Source: an uncultured Novosphingobium sp.
Lineage (GTDB): Bacteria; Pseudomonadota; Alphaproteobacteria; Sphingomonadales; Sphingomonadaceae
Assembly: GCA_938005655.1 (NCBI GenBank)
Contig: CALLNA010000010.1
Location: forward strand, 1 to 8,105
DNA: 8,105 nt
Direction: 5' to 3'
The stretch's first letter is position 1, and each line of letters opens with the position of its first letter. The notes beneath the pieces were generated by a model that saw only the letters and a list, made by a program, of their open reading frames with translations, made no database searches and was not told the DNA's origin. Position numbers and translations under genes: made by a program. Below are positions 1-5,401 of this stretch, piece after piece.

Positions 1-362
1 TGACCGCACTGGTCGCGGCGACGCTCTGGGCCTTCGGGGTCTGCTTCATGTGGCCGACCATGCTGGCCGCCTCGGCCCGGCGCTATCCGCGCGGCGGCGC
101 GTGGTCGATCGGCATCGTCGGCTTCGCCGGCGCGCTGGCGATCTACTTCGTGCTGCCCCAGATCGGCGCGATCTACGACCGGGCCAAGCTGGCCAAGGCC
201 GGCGGCGAAGCGGCCTTCGCCGCGCTCCAGCCCGGGCCGGAGCTGGGCCGCGTCCTGGCCTATGCCGCCGAGCAATCGTTCCAGGCAATCGCGATCGTGC
301 CTGCCGTGCTGTTCTTCATCTTCGGCGCGGTCTGGCTGGTCGAGCGCCGCAAGGAGGGCTGA
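1..362 (+). CDS. MFS transporter, C-terminal fragment (5' end outside window)
   Basis: The reading frame is open from the window's left edge (first full codon at base 3) and ends at TGA 360-362, giving the last 119 residues. They show a partial hydrophobic helix (about residues 1-24), a basic cytoplasmic-type turn (SARRYPRGG), a second helix (about 35-56, ending FVLPQIGAIYD), a polar loop of about 40 residues rich in Ala, Lys and Glu, and a last helix (about 95-113) followed by the basic tail VERRKEG. This is the usual end of a 12-helix major facilitator carrier, with an enlarged loop before the last helix. MFS proteins of this kind often accompany sugar isomerase and dehydrogenase genes, so an inner-membrane sugar or keto-sugar importer is a reasonable inference. 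The substrate cannot be read from this fragment. The stop lies 5 nt before the next start, and that gene's ribosome site lies inside this one, so the two are probably co-transcribed and translationally coupled. Confidence 0.8.
   Translation, partial: TALVAATLWAFGVCFMWPTMLAASARRYPRGGAWSIGIVGFAGALAIYFVLPQIGAIYDRAKLAKAGGEAAFAALQPGPELGRVLAYAAEQSFQAIAIVPAVLFFIFGAVWLVERRKEG
351..357 (+). promoter_or_regulatory. Ribosome binding site of the epimerase gene, inside the MFS gene
   Basis: AAGGAGG is an almost perfect Shine-Dalgarno sequence, 10 nt before the ATG at 368. It lies within the last codons of the transporter gene, fixes the epimerase start at 368 and suggests coupled translation. Confidence 0.75.
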
Positions 363-367
363 CGCGC

Positions 368-1225
368 ATGAAGATCGGAATGAACCTGCTGCTGTGGACC
401 GGCCACGTGACCGAGGAGCACGTGCCGATCCTCCAGGCGCTCAAGGCGACGGGCTTCGACGGGGTCGAGGTGCCGGTCTTCGACGTGAGCGACGCGGGGC
501 ACTATCGCGCCCTGGCTGCGATCCTCGACGACCTGGGGCTGGAGCGGACCGTCGTCGCGATCATGCCGGACGAGGCGCATAGCCCGATCTCGCCCGACGC
601 GGCCTCCCGCCAGGGCGCGGTCGACCACCTGCGCCGGGTGATCGACTGCACCGGCGCGCTCGGCGGGCAAGTCATCGCCGGGCCGTGGTTCCAGCCGCTC
701 GGCGTCTTCACTGGGGAGAAGCCGACCGAGGCCGAGCTGGATCGCTGCGCCGAGGTTCACCGCGAGGTCCTGCCGGTGATGCGCGGGGCGGGGATCACCC
801 CCGGCCTCGAACCGCTTAACCGCTTCGAGGCGCACCTGCTCAACACCTGCGACCAGGCCATCGCCTATGCCGAGCGGGTCGGGGAGGGCGACATCGGCGT
901 GCTCTACGACACCTTCCACGCCCATATCGAGGAGAAGGACCCGATCGCCGCGCTCCACGCGCTGCATGCCTCGGGCAACCTCGCCCATGTCCACATCTCG
1001 GAGAACGACCGCGGGACGCCCGGGCGCGGCCACGCCAAGATTCGCGAGACCATCGCCGCGCTCAAGGCGCTCGGCTACGACGATTGGCTGACCATCGAGG
1101 CGTTCGGCCGCGGCGTGCCCGATCTCGCCGCCGCGACCCGGGTCTGGCGCGACTTCTTCGCCAGCGAGGATGAGGTCTACACCGAGGGCTACGACCTCAT
1201 CCGGCGCTGCTGGGACGCGGCCTAG
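368..1225 (+). CDS. Sugar epimerase, D-tagatose/D-psicose 3-epimerase family (TIM barrel)
   Basis: A 285-residue protein, the normal length for this family, with no signal peptide, so cytoplasmic. It is an AP-endonuclease-2/xylose-isomerase-like TIM barrel beginning MKIGMNLLLW. The family's metal and catalytic signature is complete: Glu148 in LEPLNRFE, Asp181 in YDTFHAHIEE, His207/His209 in AHVHISENDRGTPGRGH, and Glu244 in LTIEAF. In characterised enzymes two glutamates, an aspartate and a histidine bind the divalent metal, and the glutamate pair moves the proton at C3 of a ketose. The EPLNRFE and NDRGTPGRGH motifs favour ketose 3-epimerases over hydroxypyruvate isomerase or IolE. Substrate is unknown: free ketohexoses, L-rhamnulose-type 6-deoxyketoses or keto-sugars made by the neighbouring dehydrogenase are all possible. 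ATG 368 has a strong AAGGAGG site. The gene follows the MFS gene closely and overlaps the convergent next gene by 4 bp. Fold is certain; substrate is inference. Confidence 0.86.
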   Translation: MKIGMNLLLWTGHVTEEHVPILQALKATGFDGVEVPVFDVSDAGHYRALAAILDDLGLERTVVAIMPDEAHSPISPDAASRQGAVDHLRRVIDCTGALGGQVIAGPWFQPLGVFTGEKPTEAELDRCAEVHREVLPVMRGAGITPGLEPLNRFEAHLLNTCDQAIAYAERVGEGDIGVLYDTFHAHIEEKDPIAALHALHASGNLAHVHISENDRGTPGRGHAKIRETIAALKALGYDDWLTIEAFGRGVPDLAAATRVWRDFFASEDEVYTEGYDLIRRCWDAA

Positions 1226-2184
1226 GCGTGGAGGCGGCTCAGGAAATCGTACGACTTGCGCGCCGCCTCGATCCGCGGGATGGCGAAGGGCGGCTCCTGC
1301 TCGACGTAGAAGTGCCGCACCCCGGCGGCATAGGCCGCGGGCAGGATCTTCGCCCAGTCGAGCGTGCCCGAGCCGACCTCGGCCGGCTTCATCGACAGGG
1401 CGAAGTTCGTCGTGTTGCCGGCCGCCACGTCCTTGACGTGGAGCTGCGCCACCCGGCCGCGATGGCGGCGCAGGAACTGCGCCGGATCGAGCCCGGCCGT
1501 CGCGATCCAGCCGATGTCGACCTCGAAGTGGATCAGCGCCGGATCGGTCTCGCGGACCAGGATCTCCCAGCCGGTGGTCGCGCCGACCGGCGCGAACTCG
1601 ACGTTGTGGTTGTGATAGCCGAGCGCCACGCCGAGCGGCTTGAGCGCCGCGCCATGCTCGTTGAGCGTGGCGGCGACCCGGCGCCAGTGGTCGGCGCCGG
1701 CCGTGGCGAAGGTGCGGCCGATGGCGGCCTGCATGGTCTCGCCTGGCTGCGGGCGGAAGTCGGGCGGGAAGGGCGCGATCGGCACGACCGCGCGGCGGGC
1801 GCCGAGCGTGGTCACGGCCTCGGCCAGCTCGGCCGCCGGGGCGCCGAGCGAGAAGCCGCCGGTGCCCTGGGCCGGGACGTGGACGCTGCCGATGGTCAGG
1901 CCCGCCCGGTCGGCGGCGACGCGGACCTCGCCCGGCTTGCGGCCGTAGAGGTTGGGCAGCTCGATCGTGCGGTAGCCGATGGCCGCGACCTGGGCGAAGG
2001 TCGCGTCGAGGTCCTTCCCGGCCTCCTCGCCCAGGGTGTAGGTCTGGAGGCCGATCGGCAGGCCGACGCGCTGGAAGAAGGTCCTGCGCGCGGCGGCGGC
2101 CATGGCGGTTCCCTGGGTCATGGCGATGGCTCCGGTTGCGGCAAAGGCTCCCAGCAGGGCGCGGCGGCTGATTTCAGGCGGCAT
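1222..2184 (-). CDS. Tat-exported TIM-barrel sugar isomerase/epimerase-like protein
   Basis: A 320-residue protein if started at ATG 2184. An in-frame TTG at 2217 would add 11 residues, but ATG 2184 has a good GGGGAG site 8 nt upstream and puts the Tat motif near the N-terminus. Residues 1-30 form a twin-arginine signal: SRRALLG at 6-12, an Ala-rich hydrophobic stretch, and a likely cleavage near AMAAA (27-31). The mature part is an AP-endonuclease-2/xylose-isomerase-like TIM barrel with GLQTYTL (45-51), YHNHNVEF (190-197), Asp223 in FEVDIGW, His249 in QLHVKD and Glu295 in YVEQE, so the family's usual metal-binding side chains are kept. Proteins of this exported group are usually annotated 'sugar phosphate isomerase/epimerase', but phosphorylated substrates are unlikely in the periplasm. 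Related folds act on 3-keto-glycosides, including the C-glycoside-cleaving DgpB/C type, which fits the dehydrogenase encoded divergently. That role is inference; no characterised protein is clearly the same. Confidence 0.82.
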   Translation of the reverse strand: MPPEISRRALLGAFAATGAIAMTQGTAMAAAARRTFFQRVGLPIGLQTYTLGEEAGKDLDATFAQVAAIGYRTIELPNLYGRKPGEVRVAADRAGLTIGSVHVPAQGTGGFSLGAPAAELAEAVTTLGARRAVVPIAPFPPDFRPQPGETMQAAIGRTFATAGADHWRRVAATLNEHGAALKPLGVALGYHNHNVEFAPVGATTGWEILVRETDPALIHFEVDIGWIATAGLDPAQFLRRHRGRVAQLHVKDVAAGNTTNFALSMKPAEVGSGTLDWAKILPAAYAAGVRHFYVEQEPPFAIPRIEAARKSYDFLSRLHA

Positions 2185-2192
2185 GTGTCGGT

Positions 2193-2198
2193 CTCCCC
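2193..2198 (-). promoter_or_regulatory. Ribosome binding site deciding the start of the exported TIM-barrel gene
   Basis: Read on the minus strand this is GGGGAG, 8 nt before ATG 2184. It supports that start over the TTG at 2217, which would put 11 extra residues before the Tat signal. Confidence 0.6.
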
Positions 2199-2218
2199 AA
2201 GGATCGGCAGCGGACAAT

Positions 2219-2234
2219 CGAACGGCTTCGTTCG
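2219..2234. repeat. Perfect 6-bp inverted repeat in the divergent region
   Basis: CGAACG, a 4-nt spacer GCTT, then CGTTCG. On the plus strand four T residues overlap and follow the right arm, which looks like a weak hairpin terminator, but no gene ends here. It could be a regulator site or a hairpin in the leader of the minus-strand gene, whose ATG is 35 nt away. The arms are short enough that chance is possible. Confidence 0.4.
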
Positions 2235-2242
2235 TTTTGTGT

Positions 2243-2256
2243 TGTGAGCGCTATCA
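2243..2256. promoter_or_regulatory. LacI-family-type operator
   Basis: TGTGAGCGCTATCA agrees with the general LacI-family operator pattern TGnnAnCGnTnnCA at every fixed position and is centred on the palindrome AGCGCT. It overlaps a -10-like TATCAT for the rightward operon and lies about 50 bp before ATG 2306, so a bound repressor could block that promoter and perhaps the leftward one too. No LacI-family gene is present in the window, so the cognate protein would be encoded elsewhere. The pattern match is seen; binding is inference. Confidence 0.55.
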
Positions 2257-2305
2257 TGGACATTTATGGATCACCAGCAAGAACAAACAGGACGGGAGAC
2301 CGGCG

Positions 2306-2956
2306 ATGATTGACGGTATGGGCATGGATCGGCGCACGCTGCTCGGGCGGGCGCTGGCATTGGCGGGCGTAGCCGCCCTGCCGGGCGGCGCGGAGGCGCT
2401 CGCCGCGGCGGTCCAGGGCGGCAAGCGGCAACTCGAGCCGGCGCGCTATGCGCTGCTCGGCGCGGTCGCGGACACGATCGTTCCGACGACGACGACTCCG
2501 GGCGCGGTCGCGGCGGGGGTGCCGGCGGTGGTCGACGCCCTGCTCGGCGACTGGGCCTCGCCGCCGCGCCGGGCCGAGCTGATCGGCGCGCTCGACACGA
2601 TCGACGGCCTCGCCCGCGCCAAGTACCAACGCGGCTTCGTCGCCCTGACCCCGGCCGAGCGCACGGAGGTCCTGACACCCTATGACGTCCAGGCGCTCAA
2701 GCCGCCGCCACCCCCGGTCGATCCCCTCACCGGCAAGCCCAAGCAGGACACGTCGCAGAGCCTGATGGACCGGATGAGCCCGCGCTATGCCGATCCCGGA
2801 TACGGCAAGCTCAAGGAGCTGATCGTCGTGGTCTTCTACTACTCCGAGACCGCGCTGACCCACGACCTCGCCTACGAGCACGCGCCGGGCGAATGGCAGC
2901 CCTCGATCCCCATCACCCCGAGCACCCGCCCCTGGGGCGGCGTCGGCGGCATCTGA
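2306..2956 (+). CDS. Gluconate 2-dehydrogenase subunit 3 family protein (small Tat-signal subunit of a GMC dehydrogenase)
   Basis: A 216-residue protein starting at ATG 2306, with GGGAG 7 nt upstream. Later ATGs (residues 5 and 7) are possible but less well placed. The N-terminus carries a twin-arginine signal: MDRRTLLGRALALAG (7-21), then an Ala-rich stretch to about residue 35. The mature part has the family's opening block (ALLGAVADTIVPTTTTPGA, 50-67), a Pro-rich loop (LKPPPPPVDP, 131-140) and the ending VVVFYYSETALTHDLAYEHAPGEW (174-197), where YEHAPG matches the conserved end of this family. Such subunits have no catalytic site of their own. In FAD-glucose, gluconate and glucoside 3-dehydrogenases they bind the flavoprotein in the cytoplasm and carry it out through the Tat pore. 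The catalytic subunit follows after 15 nt and has no signal of its own, as that model needs. Its redox partner and substrate cannot be read from the sequence. Confidence 0.86.
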   Translation: MIDGMGMDRRTLLGRALALAGVAALPGGAEALAAAVQGGKRQLEPARYALLGAVADTIVPTTTTPGAVAAGVPAVVDALLGDWASPPRRAELIGALDTIDGLARAKYQRGFVALTPAERTEVLTPYDVQALKPPPPPVDPLTGKPKQDTSQSLMDRMSPRYADPGYGKLKELIVVVFYYSETALTHDLAYEHAPGEWQPSIPITPSTRPWGGVGGI

Positions 2957-2971
2957 ACGGAGAACAAGAAC

Positions 2972-4660
2972 ATGTTTGATGCAATCGTCATCGGCTCGGG
3001 CATGAGCGGCGGCATCGCCGCCAAGGAACTCTGCGAGCGCGGCCTCAAGACCCTGGTGATCGAGCGCGGGCGCAAGCTGGAGCACGGCGCGTCCTACACC
3101 GACTGGATGCAGCCCTGGGAGATTCCCAACGCCAACATGATCCCCGAGGAGGAGCTGGCGCGCGACTATCCGATCCAGCGCAACTGCTATGCGGTCAACG
3201 AGACCACCAAGCAGTATTGGGTCAAGGACAGCGAGCATCCCTATACCACGCCCGAGGACAAGCCGTTCCACTGGATCCGCGGCTATCACCTCGGCGGCCG
3301 CTCGATCATGTGGGGGCGCCAGTCCTATCGCCTGAGCGAGATGGACTTCGAGGCCAACGCCCGCGACGGCCACGGCTCGGACTGGCCGATCCGCTATGCC
3401 GACATCGCCCCGTGGTATGACCATATCGAGAAGTTCATCGGCGTCGCCGGCTCCAGGGAAGGCCTGCCGCAGCTTCCCGACGGCGAGGTCCTGCCCGAGT
3501 TCGGGCTGAACGACGGCGAGAAGGTGTTCAAGCAGGCGGTCGAGGCGAAGTTCCCCGGCCGCAAGGTGATCTCGGGCCGCGTCGCCAACCTCTCCAAGGC
3601 GCAGCCGCAGCACGAGGCGCTGGGCCGGACCTCGTGCCAGAACCGCTCGTTCTGCGAGCGGGGCTGCACCTACGGCGCCTATCATTCCAGCCTCAGCTCC
3701 TCGCTGCCGGCGGCCGAGCGCACCGGCAACCTGACCATCGTCACCGACGCGATCGTCCATTCGATCGTCCATGACCCGGCCACCGGCAAGGTGACGGGGG
3801 TGCGGGTAATCGACGCCAACACCAAGGAGCGCCGGACCTACGAGGCCAAGGTGATCTTCGGCTGCGCCTCGTCGATCGGCACGACGCAGATCCTGCTGAA
3901 CTCCAAGTCGGACGCCTTCCCCAACGGGCTGGCGAACTCCTCCGACATGGTCGGGCGCAACCTGATGGACCACCTCTACGCGCTGTCGATCGCGGGAATG
4001 CTGCCTAATGCACCCGACACCTACTATCACGGCCGCCGCCCGACCGGGCTCTATATTCCCCGCTTCCGCAACGTGACCGAGCCGGGCGAGGGATTCATCC
4101 GCGGCTACGGCTACCAGGGCGGGGTCTCGCGCATGGGGTGGCGCAACGCGGCGCTGGGGCTGCCCGGCATCGGCGCCGCGCTCAAGGAGCGCACCGCCAA
4201 GATCGGCCCGTGGTTCGTCTTCATCTCCGGCTTCGGCGAGATGCTGCCCAACCCGGAGAACCGCGTCACGCTCAACAAGACCCGGACCGACCAGTGGGGC
4301 ATCCCGATCGTCCACATCGAGTGCGAGATCGGCGACAACGAGCGCAAGATGGCCAAGCAGATCATCACCGACGGCAAGGCGATGATCCAGGCTGCCGGCG
4401 GCATGGTCATGTCGGTGGGCGAGACCCCCGGCGCGCCGGGCCTCGGCATCCACGAGATGGGCACGGCCTGCATGGGCAAGGACCCCACCAAGTCCGTGCT
4501 CAACAAGTACAACCAGACCCACGACGTGAAGAACCTGTTCATCACCGACGGTTCGGCCATGGCGTCGAGCGGTTGCCAGAATCCCTCGCTCACCTACATG
4601 GCGCTCAGCGCGCGGGCCGCCCACCACGCCGTGGAGTTCCTCAAGGCGGGCACGATCTAG
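2972..4660 (+). CDS. GMC-family FAD-dependent sugar dehydrogenase, catalytic subunit (glucose/glucoside 3-dehydrogenase-like)
   Basis: A 562-residue flavoprotein of full family length; the ribosome site GGAG (2959-2962) lies 9 nt before ATG 2972. The N-terminus is the FAD-binding Rossmann motif IVIGSGMSGG (5-14) with the acidic strand end VIERG (29-33). The second FAD region is YHLGGRSIMWG (105-115). The C-terminal GMC domain has the catalytic pair His494 (GIHEMGTACMG) and Asn537 (CQNPSLT), 43 residues apart, plus ITDGSAM (524-530). Three cysteines, Cys222, Cys228 and Cys232 (C-x5-C-x3-C), match the spacing recalled for the [3Fe-4S] ligands of Burkholderia cepacia FAD-glucose dehydrogenase, suggesting an electron-relay cluster. 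There is no signal peptide; export with the Tat-signal subunit just upstream is expected. The enzyme should oxidise a sugar hydroxyl and pass electrons to the respiratory chain. Oxidation at C3 of a glycoside is favoured by the neighbouring TIM-barrel genes, but C1 oxidation cannot be excluded. The usual cytochrome c gene does not follow. Confidence 0.88.
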   Translation: MFDAIVIGSGMSGGIAAKELCERGLKTLVIERGRKLEHGASYTDWMQPWEIPNANMIPEEELARDYPIQRNCYAVNETTKQYWVKDSEHPYTTPEDKPFHWIRGYHLGGRSIMWGRQSYRLSEMDFEANARDGHGSDWPIRYADIAPWYDHIEKFIGVAGSREGLPQLPDGEVLPEFGLNDGEKVFKQAVEAKFPGRKVISGRVANLSKAQPQHEALGRTSCQNRSFCERGCTYGAYHSSLSSSLPAAERTGNLTIVTDAIVHSIVHDPATGKVTGVRVIDANTKERRTYEAKVIFGCASSIGTTQILLNSKSDAFPNGLANSSDMVGRNLMDHLYALSIAGMLPNAPDTYYHGRRPTGLYIPRFRNVTEPGEGFIRGYGYQGGVSRMGWRNAALGLPGIGAALKERTAKIGPWFVFISGFGEMLPNPENRVTLNKTRTDQWGIPIVHIECEIGDNERKMAKQIITDGKAMIQAAGGMVMSVGETPGAPGLGIHEMGTACMGKDPTKSVLNKYNQTHDVKNLFITDGSAMASSGCQNPSLTYMALSARAAHHAVEFLKAGTI

Positions 4661-4669
4661 GAGGCAAGG

Positions 4670-5356
4670 ATGACGCAACCGGCCAGGCGAGCGAAGGCTA
4701 CGTCCCGGAAGGTTGCGTCGCAGAAGGCTGCATCACCGGGCCCGGCCGGCGCGGCGCCGCGCGGCCGGCCGACCCCGGAACGGATCGCGGCGATCGACGC
4801 CGCGATCCGCCAGGCGGCGCTGGAGCTGTTCCTCGACCACGGCTTCGAGGCCACCAGCATGGATGCGATCGCCCTGCGCGCGGGCGTTGCCAAGGGCACG
4901 CTCTACGCCCGCTACGAGGCCAAGGAGCCGCTGTTCCGCGCGATCCTGGAGGAGGAGCTCAAGCGCTGGTCGCGCCGCGCCGGGGAGCAGGACCACCTCC
5001 TGTCCCGCGAACTGGCGCCGCGCCTGCGCCACCACGCCCGCACCCTGATCGATGTGTTCGACTGGCCCGAGTACCGGCGGATTTCCCGCCTGCTGGAGAC
5101 GGCCGCCGCGACCCTGCCCGACCTTGCCCGCCACTGGGAGGAGATCGGCACCAACCGCTACCTGCGCTTCCTGGCCGAGGACATGGCCAAGGCGGCCGGC
5201 GGCGCGGCGGGCGATTGGGATTTCCACGCCCAGGTCTTCGTTTTCGCGATCTCCGGCCGGGTCCGTGCGGACCGCATGACGGCCGAAAGCCGCGAGCGCA
5301 TCGTCGAGTTCGCGGACCGCCTGATCGACATGATCGAGCTGGCGATTGCAGGATAG
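4670..5356 (+). CDS. TetR/AcrR-family transcriptional regulator
   Basis: A 228-residue protein starting at ATG 4670; AGGAGG (4659-4664) overlaps the stop of the dehydrogenase gene, leaving only 9 nt between the genes. The TetR DNA-binding domain covers about residues 40-90: a first helix with AALELFLDHGFEATSMD (49-65), then the helix-turn-helix IALRAGVAKGTLYARYEAKEPLF (67-89), nearly canonical. The rest is a helical ligand-binding and dimer domain (about 100-228) with an RLLETAAATLPDLARHWEE segment (140-158) that resembles AefR-like C-terminal domains, though this is a weak call. The first 35 residues are an unusual basic Ala/Lys/Ser tail with a three-fold repeat. As the last gene of the dehydrogenase operon it may control that operon and itself in response to a sugar or aglycone, but its operator cannot be identified; the palindrome at the operon promoter is of LacI type instead. 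Confidence 0.9.
   Translation: MTQPARRAKATSRKVASQKAASPGPAGAAPRGRPTPERIAAIDAAIRQAALELFLDHGFEATSMDAIALRAGVAKGTLYARYEAKEPLFRAILEEELKRWSRRAGEQDHLLSRELAPRLRHHARTLIDVFDWPEYRRISRLLETAAATLPDLARHWEEIGTNRYLRFLAEDMAKAAGGAAGDWDFHAQVFVFAISGRVRADRMTAESRERIVEFADRLIDMIELAIAG
4691..4735 (+). repeat. Three tandem imperfect 15-bp repeats at the start of the TetR gene
   Basis: Units 4691-4705, 4706-4720 and 4721-4735 share a GAAGG-T-CGT/CATC core and encode AKATS, RKVAS and QKAAS. The product is a short basic tail ahead of the DNA-binding domain. It is a coding microsatellite-like expansion that keeps the reading frame if units are gained or lost. Confidence 0.7.
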
Positions 5357-5358
5357 CC

Positions 5359-5395
5359 GGCTCCTCCCCCTTCGCCTCGCGAACGGGGAGGAGCC
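5359..5395. terminator. Long hairpin between convergent genes (bidirectional terminator or REP-like element)
   Basis: The arms GGCTCCTCCCC (5359-5369) and GGGGAGGAGCC (5385-5395) are perfect reverse complements. The interior continues as TTCGC, loop CTC, GCGAA, separated from the outer stem by one C-C mismatch, so 16 of 17 positions can pair. It starts 2 nt after the TetR stop and ends 6 nt before the last base of the rhamnosidase stop codon, filling the gap. Neither side has a true T-run (plus side CTTGCCTT), so it is not a textbook intrinsic terminator; it may still stop transcription from both sides or protect 3' ends. Similar C/G-rich palindromes recur between genes in sphingomonad genomes as I recall, so it may be a dispersed repeat. 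Confidence 0.7.
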
Positions 5396-5401
5396 CTTGC
5401 C

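Larger units (their letters stand above)
2185..2305. promoter_or_regulatory. Divergent promoter region between the TIM-barrel gene and the dehydrogenase operon
   Basis: This 121-bp gap is the only sizeable non-coding stretch in the window and should hold promoters for both directions. It is visibly richer in A/T than the flanking genes. On the plus strand TATCAT (2252-2257) matches a sigma-70 -10 box at five of six bases, but no convincing -35 lies at the right distance; an alternative is TTGTGA (2242-2247), 17 nt, then TATGGA (2265-2270). No clear minus-strand promoter is seen. A LacI-type operator (2243-2256) overlaps the -10-like box, and an inverted repeat lies at 2219-2234. ATGGA occurs twice exactly 10 bp apart (2256-2260, 2266-2270). 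The plus-strand operon's ribosome site is GGGAG at 2294-2298, 7 nt before ATG 2306. Confidence 0.6.

Noticed and set aside
50..367. Upstream extension of the epimerase frame to an ATG at 50
   Set aside because: The extension overlaps the MFS gene out of frame and is Arg-rich. The ATG at 368 has an AAGGAGG site and begins the barrel's first strand.
1228..2247. A 339-codon plus-strand frame opposite the exported TIM-barrel gene
   Set aside because: It lies entirely antisense to a gene with a Tat signal and metal-binding motifs, and its composition is typical of a shadow frame.
3635..3667. Cysteine cluster in the GMC subunit as a zinc finger or haem site
   Set aside because: The spacing is not CxxCH or CxxC and matches the iron-sulfur segment of FAD-glucose dehydrogenases better.
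2264..4678. An 804-codon open frame on the minus strand opposite the dehydrogenase operon
   Set aside because: It is antisense to two clear genes; its translation is a low-complexity Arg/Ala/Gly/Val/Leu-rich chain with no family motif, as expected in high-GC DNA where stops are rare in shadow frames.
5359..5395. Hairpin as a TetR operator
   Set aside because: It lies after the TetR stop between two gene ends, not near a promoter, and its stem is much longer than a usual operator.
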